From contig CAWEVH010000003.1 in assembly GCA_963812415.1 (NCBI GenBank), positions 1 to 64,000 on the forward strand: a stretch of 64,000 nucleotides of DNA, read 5' to 3'. The notes under the pieces are model-generated. The model had not been told where the DNA came from, did not search any database, and saw only the letters and a program-made list of their open reading frames with translations. The position numbers were made by a program, and so were the translations under genes. Position 1 is the stretch's first letter; each line of letters starts with the position of its first letter. Origin of the DNA: JACVRW01 sp963812415 (GTDB lineage: Bacteria > Actinomycetota > Thermoleophilia > Solirubrobacterales > Thermoleophilaceae). Positions 1-7,522 of the stretch are shown piece by piece.

Positions 1-44
<44 letters not shown>

Positions 45-110
45 TCGGTCGGTAGAGGGTAGCGGAGGTCCCATCCTGCTCGTGGCTGGTCGCGGGGACG
101 AACGAGGCCC

Positions 111-148
111 TTGACGCTCGGGATATAACGATATATCTTTGATGCATC
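111..148 (+). promoter_or_regulatory. Candidate PadR promoter/operator with two tandem 8-bp palindromes
   Basis: A TTGACG hexamer at 111-116 is followed by an AT-rich tract that is conspicuous in this GC-rich sequence. The perfect palindromes GATATATC (130-137) and GATGCATC (141-148) are separated by TTT, so their centres are 11 bp (about one helical turn) apart. The first overlaps any -10 element that could pair with the -35. PadR proteins commonly repress their own promoter through short AT-rich inverted repeats, so autoregulation is inferred. The promoter assignment itself is weak because the -35/-10 spacing is ambiguous. Confidence 0.45.
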
Positions 149-259
149 GTGATACTCACAGATAGGAGTTGTACATGCATCGATTCAAGCACCACGGCGG
201 CGGTCACCGGGGCCGCCACGGCGGAGGCTGGGGCGCCATGAGGGGCCACCGGCACGGCA

Positions 260-766
260 GTGCACGGCGGCTGGGGCCCCCCGGGGGGCGGACGGCGGCG
301 GCGCATGCGCCGCGGGGACGTCCGCGCGGCCGTGCTCGTCCTGCTCGACGAGGGCCCGATGACGGGCTACGCGCTCATGGGCGAGATCGAGCGGCGCTCG
401 GACGGCGCCTGGCGCCCGAGCCCGGGGTCGGTCTACCCGACGCTGGCGCTGCTCGAGGACGAGGGCCTGATTCGCCCCCAAGCGGGCGACGGCCGCACCC
501 CCTACGAGCTCACCGACGAGGGCAAGGCCCACGTCGAGGAGCACCGGGAGCAGCTCGGCGAGCCCTGGACCAAGTCGGCCGAGGGCTTCGGCGAGAGCCG
601 GCTCGAGCTGCGCTCGCTGATCGGGCAGCTTGGCGCTGCCTCCTTCCAGGTGGCGACCGCCGGCGACGACGCCCAGATCGAGCGCGCCAAGGAGATCCTC
701 ACCGAGGCGCGCCGCAACCTCTACCGCATCCTCGCGGACGAGGACCCCGCCGAGACCGAGGAGTGA
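260..766 (+). CDS. PadR-family transcriptional regulator (5' end probably frameshifted)
   Basis: The 168-residue product has the PadR winged-helix domain: RGDVRAAVLVLLDEGPMTGY, then GSVYPTLALLEDEGLI for the recognition helix and wing, followed by a C-terminal helical dimerisation segment. Such proteins repress small operons, often for efflux, in response to small molecules. The GTG start at 260 has no ribosome-binding site. A strong AGGAG (164-168) sits seven bases before an ATG at 175 in another frame, which encodes a His/Gly-rich peptide (MHRFKHHGGGHRGRHGGGWG) of the kind often found at the N terminus of actinobacterial PadR proteins. A single indel between about 240 and 290, a GC homopolymer-rich stretch, would join the two into one protein starting at 175. 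No clear target gene is adjacent except itself. Confidence 0.85.
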   Translation: MHGGWGPPGGGRRRRMRRGDVRAAVLVLLDEGPMTGYALMGEIERRSDGAWRPSPGSVYPTLALLEDEGLIRPQAGDGRTPYELTDEGKAHVEEHREQLGEPWTKSAEGFGESRLELRSLIGQLGAASFQVATAGDDAQIERAKEILTEARRNLYRILADEDPAETEE

Positions 767-808
767 GCGTCGCCGCGTAGCCGCCCCCGGCTACCATCGA
801 CGCTCTCA

Positions 809-897
809 GGAGAGGTGGCCGAGTGGCTGAAGGCACTCGCCTGCTAAGCGAGTATGGGGGGAAACTTCCATCGAGGGTTCGAATCCCTCCCTCTCCG
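809..897 (+). tRNA. tRNA-Ser (anticodon GCU)
   Basis: The acceptor strands GGAGAGG and CCTCTCC pair perfectly. The anticodon stem CTCGC/GCGAG encloses the loop CTGCTAA, giving anticodon GCT. A long class II variable arm and the T loop GGTTCGAATCC follow. The total of 89 nt fits a serine tRNA. CCA is not encoded. Confidence 0.97.
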
Positions 898-914
898 CTC
901 CCCGGCGTCGTGCG

Positions 915-1520
915 TCAGAGCAGCGCGCCCTCCAAGCGCAGCAGGAACTCCTTGCGCTCCACCCCGCCCGTGTAGCCGCCCAGCGCGCCTCCGGTGCGGA
1001 GCACGCGGTGGCAGGGCACCACGACCGGCATCGGGTTCGAGCCGAGGGCGTTGCCCGCCGCTCGCACCGCTCGTGGGCTTCCCGCCTCGGTGGCGACGCT
1101 CGCGTAGGTGCCGGTCTCTCCGAAGCCGATCCGCGCGGTGGCGCGGAGCACCTCGCGGGCGAACCCGCGAGCGAGGACCCAGTCGACCGGGACGTCGAAC
1201 GCCGTTCGCCGGCCCTCGAAGTACTCGTCGAGCTCGCGGCGCACCGGGTCGAGCTTTACGGGCGACTCGAGCACGCGCGGTGAGACCCGCTCCGCCAGCT
1301 CCTCGAGCGTCCGGTCGCGCTCCCGGAACTCGTCGTATGACACCCGCACGAGCCCGCGGGGCGTGGCCGCCACGGTGAGCTGGCCGAGCGGGGAGTCGAC
1401 CGACGCGTAGGCCACGTCGAGTAGTCCCTCGTCCTCCGCGCGCTCCGCGATGGCGACCTCGGGCGCCACCCCGGGCAGCGTGCCCGCGGCGTCGCGAATG
1501 ATGCGCTCCATGTCCTTCAC
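915..1520 (-). CDS. ogt: Methylated-DNA-[protein]-cysteine S-methyltransferase
   Basis: The enzyme removes O6-alkyl groups from guanine (and O4-alkyl from thymine) by irreversible transfer to its own cysteine. The C-terminal half carries the suicide motif PVVVPCHRVL, preceded by the helix-turn-helix segment GTYASVATEAGSPRAVRAAG and followed by GGYTGGVERKEFLLRLEG. The N-terminal RNase H-like domain begins near VDSPLGQLTVA. I chose the GTG at 1518-1520 because it overlaps the TGA of the upstream sigma-factor gene (GTGA), a typical coupled start; an ATG at 1511 would remove three residues. About 201 residues, usual for the family. Co-transcription with a sigma factor suggests regulated alkylation repair. 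Confidence 0.93.
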   Translation of the reverse strand: MKDMERIIRDAAGTLPGVAPEVAIAERAEDEGLLDVAYASVDSPLGQLTVAATPRGLVRVSYDEFRERDRTLEELAERVSPRVLESPVKLDPVRRELDEYFEGRRTAFDVPVDWVLARGFAREVLRATARIGFGETGTYASVATEAGSPRAVRAAGNALGSNPMPVVVPCHRVLRTGGALGGYTGGVERKEFLLRLEGALL

Positions 1521-1990
1521 CGATCCAGCTCCTCTCTCAGCCTCTTGAGCCCCTCGTGCACGTTCCTCCGCGCGGCCTCCCGTGAGCTGTCGAGCACAAC
1601 CGCCAGCTCGTCGTACGGCATCCCGAGCACCGCCCGGCAGAACACCGCACTCCGTTGCTTCGGCGGCAACTCCCGGACCCGAGCCCAGAGCTCGGGCCGG
1701 CCGTCCACCTCCGGCGGTGGCGTGCCCGCGTCGGGCACGACCTCCACCGGGAGCGGCCGTCGTGCCCGTGCGCGGTGCGCGTCGATCGCCTTGTTCTGGG
1801 CGATCCGGTAGAGCCAGGCCCGGAGGTTGTCCACTCGCTTGAGACCGGGATAGGCGCGCAGTGCGGCGATCCACGTCTCCTGGTAGCAGTCGTCCGCCTC
1901 AACGGCTCCCACGGTTGCCACGAGATAGCGATAGATGTCGGAGCGATGCTCGTCGAGCAGCGCCTGGAAGGGGGGCAATCTCACGCCCAC
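1517..1990 (-). CDS. ECF-type RNA polymerase sigma factor
   Basis: The 157-residue protein has sigma region 2 at its N terminus (FQALLDEHRSDIYRYLVATV, then DDCYQETWIAALRAYPGL and LRAWLYRIAQNKAIDAHR) and region 4 at its C terminus (LPPKQRSAVFCRAVLGMPYD, ending in REAARRNVHEGLKRLREEL). There is no region 1 or 3, as in ECF factors. It lies 31 bases after the L,D-transpeptidase gene and overlaps the start of ogt by 4 bases, so it is translationally coupled to the alkyltransferase. The likely role is directing transcription of an envelope- or DNA-alkylation-stress regulon. No anti-sigma gene is adjacent, so its control cannot be read from the window. Confidence 0.9.
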   Translation of the reverse strand: MGVRLPPFQALLDEHRSDIYRYLVATVGAVEADDCYQETWIAALRAYPGLKRVDNLRAWLYRIAQNKAIDAHRARARRPLPVEVVPDAGTPPPEVDGRPELWARVRELPPKQRSAVFCRAVLGMPYDELAVVLDSSREAARRNVHEGLKRLREELDR

Positions 1991-2021
1991 AAGAACGCTC
2001 CCTGCAGGCCCGGCGTGAGAT

Positions 2022-3329
2022 TCAGGACGAGACGAAGATCGGCGCGCCCACCGGGATCGTGTCGATCAACCAGCGGGCCTCGCCCGTCCGCACGCGCATG
2101 CAGCCGAGGGTCGCCGGGCGGCCGATGCTCGTCAGATCCGTGGTGGCGTGGACGGCGAGGCGGTCGCCCCCCGGCCAGCTCGCCGGCAGGCGGGTCTGGT
2201 GCCCGGTGAGGGCGATCACGCAGCAGCCGTAGGGCGAGTCGACGTCGGTCACGCGCAGCTTGTCGGTGACCGAGAAGCGGCCCTCCGGCGTGGGATTGCC
2301 GCGCCTGCCGATGCCGATCGCGAAGCTGCGCTCGGTGTGTCCGTCCCGGCGAACGTAGAGGGCGCGCTTCGAGAGGTCGGCGTGGAGCGACCAGCGCACG
2401 CAGTCCACCCGGCCCGGCTCGGCTCGCATCCAGGCGATCGTGTCGTTGGCCAGCTCCGGCGCCTGCACCGCCAGCCAGTCCCCCTCGCGCTCGATCACGC
2501 CGAACACGCGCGGCGTGCCCCACTCGGTACGCGCCGGGACGCGCTTCAGCACCTTGCCCCCCGGTTTCGCGTACAACGTCGTTCGCCCGCTCGCGTGCGC
2601 GCGCGGGTAACAGGAGGCATCGTCGGGATCGGAGGGGAAGGGCGCCGCGGCCGGCCCCTCCCGGGCCGGCCGGAAGATCCGAGTGCCGTCGCCGGAGTCC
2701 GCGCCCCCGCCGGCGGCCTGCCCGTCGCCGCCGAGCCCGTTGATCGCGATCAGGCCGAGCGCCACCCCGAGCGCGGCAAGACCGAGGCCGAGCAGCGCCA
2801 GGGCCAGGTGCGGCACCCGCCGGCGCGGCCGCTCGCCCATGGCCCAGACGGTCTCCGGCGTCCGCGGCGGCGGCGGGGTCGGCTTCGGCCTCGGACGCGG
2901 TTCCGGCTCCGGCGCCGCGGGTTCCTGCGCCGGCGCGGCGGCCTCGGGCTCCGGTTTCGGCTCCGCTCGCGCCGCGGCCTCCGGCTCCGCTTTCGGCTCC
3001 GACTCCGCCGGGGCCGAGCGGGTCTCCGGCTCCCCGAACTCCGAGCCCAGCTCGGCCGCGGCGCCGCTCCAGGTCTCCTCCTCGAGCAGCGCCTTGAGCA
3101 CCGCGCCGAGGTCCGCCCCCCGCTGCACGCCGAGCTCCTCGGCAAGCCGCTCGATCGCCGCCGCGCGCCGGCGAGCCACTTCCGGCGGCTGGATGTCGTA
3201 CACGAGCGCGAGCGCCTCGTCGGGCACGCGCCGCCGGAGGGACAGGGCAAGCAGCTCCCTGTCCCTCGGATCGATGCGCTCGAGCGCGCCGGCCACCTGT
3301 TCGGGGGCGATCATCCGCTTGCCACGCAC
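2022..3329 (-). CDS. Membrane-anchored L,D-transpeptidase with cytoplasmic sigma-4-like helix-turn-helix domain
   Basis: Three parts are visible. Residues about 8-75 resemble a sigma region 4/LuxR-type helix-turn-helix (IDPRDRELLALSLRRRVPDE, then the helices around PPEVARRRAAAIERLAEEL). A Pro/Ala/Glu-rich linker is followed by a transmembrane helix (HLALALLGLGLAALGVALGL). The external C-terminal half holds a YkuD domain with the catalytic signature HATTDLTSIGRPATLGCMRV, the cysteine being the acyl-enzyme nucleophile for 3-3 peptidoglycan cross-links. The protein has 435 residues with a GTG start; an ATG five codons later is an alternative. It lies upstream of the sigma-factor gene on the same strand. 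The fusion of an internal DNA-binding-like domain to a cell-wall enzyme is odd and could link wall state to transcription, which is inference. Confidence 0.85.
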   Translation of the reverse strand: MRGKRMIAPEQVAGALERIDPRDRELLALSLRRRVPDEALALVYDIQPPEVARRRAAAIERLAEELGVQRGADLGAVLKALLEEETWSGAAAELGSEFGEPETRSAPAESEPKAEPEAAARAEPKPEPEAAAPAQEPAAPEPEPRPRPKPTPPPPRTPETVWAMGERPRRRVPHLALALLGLGLAALGVALGLIAINGLGGDGQAAGGGADSGDGTRIFRPAREGPAAAPFPSDPDDASCYPRAHASGRTTLYAKPGGKVLKRVPARTEWGTPRVFGVIEREGDWLAVQAPELANDTIAWMRAEPGRVDCVRWSLHADLSKRALYVRRDGHTERSFAIGIGRRGNPTPEGRFSVTDKLRVTDVDSPYGCCVIALTGHQTRLPASWPGGDRLAVHATTDLTSIGRPATLGCMRVRTGEARWLIDTIPVGAPIFVSS

Positions 3330-3368
3330 GGTACGGGCGGGGCAGGCCGGAAAAGCGGAGAACGCCGA

Positions 3369-4034
3369 TCAGTAGAGCGTCTTCTTGTAGCTCTCGTCGA
3401 GCCGGGCCTCGACCGCGTCGAGGGTCAGGTCCGGGATGTCGATGTGGTCGCGGAGCATCGCCGACGCCGACGGCACCTCGGCGGGCCAGGTCTCCGGCTG
3501 CCACAGCCCCGACCGGATGAACGCCTTGGCGCAGTGGATGAACGCCTCCTCGACCTCCACGCCGATGCCGAGCCGCGGCGGCTTGCCGTTCACCGCGAGG
3601 TCGGCGAGCAGGCCCGCATCCCGCGTGATGCACGCGCTGCCGGCCACCCGCAGCGTCTCTCGCAGGCGGGGGATGACGAAGATCAGCGAGGCGCGCGGAT
3701 TCTCGAGCAGGTTTCGGTGCGAGTCGGCGCGCCGGTTCCCCGGATACTCCGGCACGAGTAGGCGGCGCTCATCGAGCACGCGCGCGAACCCAGGGGGTCC
3801 GCCGCGCGGCGACACGTCACAGCTCCCGTCGGCGGCGGTGGCGAGCACGAGGAAGGGCGAACGGGCGATGAACTCGCGGCAATGCGCGTCGAGATGGTCG
3901 ATCTGCTTGCGGAGCGCGGGAGCGCCCGCGGGCGGCGCCGGCACCACGTCGCGCAGCCCCCGCTCGCTCGTGACCAGCTCGCCGAAATCCACAACCTCAC
4001 GATACTCGGACCCCAGAAGCGTTTCGATCGTCAC
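3369..4034 (-). CDS. Pyridoxamine 5'-phosphate oxidase-like FMN-dependent protein
   Basis: The 221-residue protein matches the split-barrel flavin-binding fold. It has FLVLATAADGSCDVSPRGGP near residue 63, then RRLLVPEYPGNRRADSHRNL with the usual FMN-phosphate contacts, then NPRASLIFVIPRLRETLRV. It is most like the MSMEG_1061 type of PPOX-like proteins, which are thought to act as F420- or FMN-dependent reductases rather than in vitamin B6 synthesis. The substrate cannot be deduced. The GTG start lies about 100 bases from the divergent M28 peptidase gene. It is cytoplasmic, with no signal peptide, and may share the leftward transcript with the L,D-transpeptidase, 39 bases away. Confidence 0.85.
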   Translation of the reverse strand: MTIETLLGSEYREVVDFGELVTSERGLRDVVPAPPAGAPALRKQIDHLDAHCREFIARSPFLVLATAADGSCDVSPRGGPPGFARVLDERRLLVPEYPGNRRADSHRNLLENPRASLIFVIPRLRETLRVAGSACITRDAGLLADLAVNGKPPRLGIGVEVEEAFIHCAKAFIRSGLWQPETWPAEVPSASAMLRDHIDIPDLTLDAVEARLDESYKKTLY

Positions 4035-4133
4035 CTAGGCGGGTACCAACCGGCCTTCGCGCGCTTTCCGTACCCCGCGCGACTGACCAGCACCGCCGAG
4101 ACGCATCGGCGGCACTTCGATAAGGAGGTCTTC

Positions 4134-5732
4134 GTGAGACGTGTTCTCACCCTCGCCGCGCTCGCCTGCGCGGCGCTCATCGCCTCGGTGGGCACAGCCA
4201 CCGCGGCACCCCCGTCTGACTCTTCGGCGTTGCGCGACGCGCTCACCGTCGGCGGCATGCAACAGCACATGCTCGAGCTGCAGGAGATTGCCGACGCGAA
4301 CGACGACACGCGCGCTTCCGGCACGCCCGGATACGACGCCTCGCTGGACTATGTGATGGGTCAGCTCGACACCGACTACTTCGACATCACGGTCCAGGAG
4401 TTCGAGTTCGACGTCTTCCGTGAGCTCGCTCCGGCCGAGATGGAGCAGATCTCGCCCACTCCTAGGACGTACACCGAGGACGAGGTCGCGACGATGGACT
4501 ACTCCGGCAACGGAGACGTGACCGGCGAGCTCGTGGCCACGAACGACATCGTGATTCCGCCGGGCGCCGAGGCGAGCACCTCGAACTCCGGCTGCGAGCC
4601 CACTGACTTCGTCGACGTCACGACCGTCACCGCGCCGCGTATCGCGCTGATCCAGCGCGGCACCTGCGACTTCGTGGTCAAGGCGGAGAACGCCGAGAAC
4701 GCCGGCTACGACGCCGTGATCATCTTCAACGAGGGGCAGGAGGGCCGTCAGGAGACGCTGCTCGGCACCCTCGGCGCCGACTCCGATCTGGACATCCCGG
4801 TCGTCGGCACGAGCTTCGCGATCGGATCCGAGCTCTACGCTCAGGTGAACGGCGGTGCCACCGTCACGATGCGCGTGGAGACGCTCGGCGAGATCCTGCT
4901 CGACCAGCCGACCGCCAACCTGATCGCCAAGACCAAGACGGGCCGCACGGACCGCCAAGTCGTGGTCGGCGCGCACCTGGACTCGGTCCACGAGGGCCCG
5001 GGCATCAACGACAACGGCTCCGGTACCGCGCAGAACCTCGAGATCGCCCAGGCGATGGCCGAGGGGAACGTGGCGCCGCGCAACCAGGTCGTGTTCGCCT
5101 GGTGGGGCGCCGAGGAGTCCGGCCTGATCGGCTCCCAGTTCTATGTCGACCAGCTCTCGAAGCCGGAGATCAAGGACATCGCCGTCAACCTGAACTACGA
5201 CATGGTGGCCTCGCCCAACTACGTCAGGTTCGTGTACGACGGTGACGCTTCCGACACCGACTCGACCGCTTCGACCGGGTCCGGCGTGGTCGAGCGGGTC
5301 CACGGCGAGTACTTCGACAGCGTCGAGCTCCCGTACGAGCCGACCGCGTTCGACGGCCGCTCGGACTACGACGCGTTCGTGAACGTCGGCATCCCCGCCG
5401 GCGGAACCTTCACGGGCGCCGAGGACGTGAAGACGGCCGAGGAGCAGGCGATCTACGGGGGTATGGCGGGTGAGCAGTACGACCCGTGCTACCACGAGGC
5501 GTGCGACACGTTCTCGTCCGTGTTCGACTTCCCGGTGATCCCGGGGCGCCCGGCCGATGCGCTGATCGCGCTCGACGGCAACGGCGCCAAGGGCCTCGAC
5601 GAGATGAGCGACGCCGCGGCTCACGCCACCTGGACGTTCGCTCAGACCACGTCGGCCATCGAGGGCACCTCGAGGGGCACCGCGAACGGTCAGTACGACC
5701 CCGAGCGTCTCGGAGCCAACCTCCGCAAGTAG
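4134..5732 (+). CDS. Secreted M28-family zinc aminopeptidase with PA domain
   Basis: The GTG start at 4134 follows AAGGAGG at 4122-4128 and opens a Sec signal peptide (LTLAALACAALIASVGTATA, then AAPPS). The order is an N-terminal helical segment, a protease-associated insert (IALIQRGTCDFVVKAENA) and the M28 catalytic domain. Zinc and catalytic residues are visible in GAHLDSVHEG, the bridging aspartate in NDNGSGTA, the glutamates in WGAEESGLIG, NLNYDMVASPN and the late histidine of YDPCYHEACD. About 532 residues, similar to secreted Streptomyces-type aminopeptidases. It releases N-terminal residues from extracellular peptides. A longer open frame begins at 3882, but it overlaps the divergent gene and lacks the signal peptide at its front, so I reject it. 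A strong terminator follows. Confidence 0.93.
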   Translation: MRRVLTLAALACAALIASVGTATAAPPSDSSALRDALTVGGMQQHMLELQEIADANDDTRASGTPGYDASLDYVMGQLDTDYFDITVQEFEFDVFRELAPAEMEQISPTPRTYTEDEVATMDYSGNGDVTGELVATNDIVIPPGAEASTSNSGCEPTDFVDVTTVTAPRIALIQRGTCDFVVKAENAENAGYDAVIIFNEGQEGRQETLLGTLGADSDLDIPVVGTSFAIGSELYAQVNGGATVTMRVETLGEILLDQPTANLIAKTKTGRTDRQVVVGAHLDSVHEGPGINDNGSGTAQNLEIAQAMAEGNVAPRNQVVFAWWGAEESGLIGSQFYVDQLSKPEIKDIAVNLNYDMVASPNYVRFVYDGDASDTDSTASTGSGVVERVHGEYFDSVELPYEPTAFDGRSDYDAFVNVGIPAGGTFTGAEDVKTAEEQAIYGGMAGEQYDPCYHEACDTFSSVFDFPVIPGRPADALIALDGNGAKGLDEMSDAAAHATWTFAQTTSAIEGTSRGTANGQYDPERLGANLRK

Positions 5733-5754
5733 CTCTCGGTCACGATTGACTCGG

Positions 5755-5783
5755 AGAGGGCGGCCCCTGGGCCGCCCTCTTTC
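5755..5783 (+). terminator. Rho-independent terminator after the M28 peptidase
   Basis: A perfect 12-bp inverted repeat, AGAGGGCGGCCC (5755-5766) and GGGCCGCCCTCT (5769-5780), is followed by TTTC. It lies 23 bases after the peptidase stop and just before the oppositely oriented tRNA-Ser gene. Confidence 0.85.
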
Positions 5784-5792
5784 GTGAGGGAG

Positions 5793-5881
5793 CGGAGGGG
5801 GAGGGATTCGAACCCCCGGGCCTCTCGCGAGGCCGGCTGCTTTCAAGGCAGCTGCATTCGACCGGACTCTGCCACCCCTCC
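5793..5881 (-). tRNA. tRNA-Ser (anticodon UGA)
   Basis: On the minus strand the acceptor GGAGGGG (5881-5875) pairs with CCCCTCC (5800-5794). The anticodon stem GCTGC/GCAGC surrounds the loop CTTGAAA, giving TGA. A long variable arm (CGGCCTCGCGAGAGGCCCGG) marks it as class II. The T arm is GGGGGTTCGAATCCCTC. 89 nt, CCA not encoded. Confidence 0.96.
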
Positions 5882-5965
5882 GAGCGCGTCCGATCTTAGG
5901 CGCGAGAGCGCCTTGCGCGGGCATCGCTTGGCGCGGGCCCTTCGATCTGAGAGGCTCGCGCCGCG

Positions 5966-7522
5966 ATGCCCGGACCGGTCGAAGGCAGCCGCCGCTGGTG
6001 GATCCTCGCGGCGATGACCGGCACGCTGTCGATGATGATGCTCGACGCGACGGTGGTGAGCGTCGCGCTGCCGTCGATCCAGGCCGACCTCGACATGGGC
6101 CAGACGGAGCTCCAGTGGGTGGTGAACGCCTACCTGCTCGCGCTCGCCGCCTTCGTCGCGGTGGCTGGGCGGATCTCGGACATGTTCAACCGCGTGGGCG
6201 TGCTGATCGCGGGCGTCGCCCTGTTCGTGGTGTGCTCGGCGCTCTGCGGACTCGCCCAGTCGGATGCCTGGCTGATTGCCGCCCGGGCGCTGCAGGGTCT
6301 CGGGGCCGCGCTGATGATCCCTCCCACGGCGACGATCGTGACGAACACCTTCGGCATCGAGGAGCGCGGGCGGGCGATGGGGATCTACGCGGGCCTGTCG
6401 ATGATCTTCCTCTCCCTCGGGCCGTTGATCGGCGGCGTGTTCACCGAGTCCCTCGACTGGCGCTGGGTGTTCTGGATCAATCTCCCCGTCGGGGTGGCCA
6501 CGATCGCGATGGTGCTCTGGACGAAGCCCGAGGGCCGTGTGGAGGCCGGCGGGCGGATGGACATCCCGGGGCTCGTCACGCTCGTGCCGGGTCTCGCGGC
6601 GCTCGTGCTAGCGCTGATGGAGGCGAGCAACTGGGGCTGGGGCTCCGCGCGGACGATCGCCCTGCTCGCCGGCGGCATCGTGCTGCTGATCGTGTTCGTG
6701 CTGATCGAGCGCGGGGCGAAGGTGCCGCTGATCGAGCTGCGCCTGTTCGGCGTGCGCAACTTCCGGGGCGACACGATCGTCCTGTTCTTCGCCCAATTCG
6801 CGCTGATGGGGCTGACGATCTTCGGCGCGATCTTCACCCAGGACGTCCTCGACTTCACGCCGATCGAGGCCGGGCTCGGCATGCTGCCGATCACCCTGCC
6901 GCTGCTCGTGGCCGCCCCGCTGGCCGGCCGCGTGTACGACCGCGCGGGTCCGCGCGCGATCGTCACCGCCGGCACGCTCGCCGCGGCGCTCGGGTTCGGC
7001 ATCACGGCCGCGGTCCTCCCCGAGCTCGACTACTGGCTGCTGGTACCCGGCTACGTGCTGATCGGCATCGGGGTCGGAGTGGTGATGAGCCCCACGAACA
7101 CGGACGCGATGAGCTCCGCGCCGATGAACCTCAGGGGCCAGGCATCGGGCACGATCCAGACGGTGCGGCAGGTGGGCGGCACGGTGGGCATCGCCCTGCT
7201 CGGCACGCTCGTCGCGACCGTCCAGGACCGCCGGCTGTCCGACCTGCTGCTCGGGCTGGGCGAGTCGGAGGCGACCGTCGAGCGCAGCGAGCGGATACTC
7301 GCCGAGGATCCGGCGTCGCAGGCTGAGCTGGTCAAGGGCGCCTCGCCGGCGGAGGTGCAGGCCATCCTCGGCAGCGCGCGCGACGCGATGGTCGACGGCG
7401 TGGCGGCCGCCTACTGGGCCAGCGGCGGCGTGATGCTGCTGGCGTCGCTCGCTGCGTTCCTGATCCTGCGCCGCACGCGCTACGCCGACGAGCCCGGCGA
7501 CGTGGCGCCCGCCGTGGCCTGA
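5966..7522 (+). CDS. DHA2-family (EmrB/QacA-like) MFS drug-efflux transporter
   Basis: The 518-residue protein has about 14 hydrophobic helices. The DHA2 signatures are visible: motif D-like LDATVVSVALPSIQADL in helix 1, WVVNAYLLALAAFVAVAGRI with the A motif region GRISDMFNRVGV, and the antiporter motif C region GPLIGGVFTESLDWRWVFWI. It is a proton-driven exporter of amphiphilic compounds in the cytoplasmic membrane; the substrate cannot be inferred. It starts with ATG 80 bases beyond tRNA-Ser and its last 43 bases overlap tail-to-tail with serS. No regulator gene is adjacent. Confidence 0.92.
   Translation: MPGPVEGSRRWWILAAMTGTLSMMMLDATVVSVALPSIQADLDMGQTELQWVVNAYLLALAAFVAVAGRISDMFNRVGVLIAGVALFVVCSALCGLAQSDAWLIAARALQGLGAALMIPPTATIVTNTFGIEERGRAMGIYAGLSMIFLSLGPLIGGVFTESLDWRWVFWINLPVGVATIAMVLWTKPEGRVEAGGRMDIPGLVTLVPGLAALVLALMEASNWGWGSARTIALLAGGIVLLIVFVLIERGAKVPLIELRLFGVRNFRGDTIVLFFAQFALMGLTIFGAIFTQDVLDFTPIEAGLGMLPITLPLLVAAPLAGRVYDRAGPRAIVTAGTLAAALGFGITAAVLPELDYWLLVPGYVLIGIGVGVVMSPTNTDAMSSAPMNLRGQASGTIQTVRQVGGTVGIALLGTLVATVQDRRLSDLLLGLGESEATVERSERILAEDPASQAELVKGASPAEVQAILGSARDAMVDGVAAAYWASGGVMLLASLAAFLILRRTRYADEPGDVAPAVA

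Noticed and set aside
3882..4133. Longer start for the M28 peptidase
   Set aside because: It overlaps the divergent flavin-protein gene and puts the signal peptide inside the protein. AAGGAGG before the GTG at 4134 settles the start.
7480..7522. Tail-to-tail overlap of serS and the MFS gene as a sign of a wrong stop
   Set aside because: Both C termini look like normal ends; 43-base convergent overlaps occur in compact genomes.
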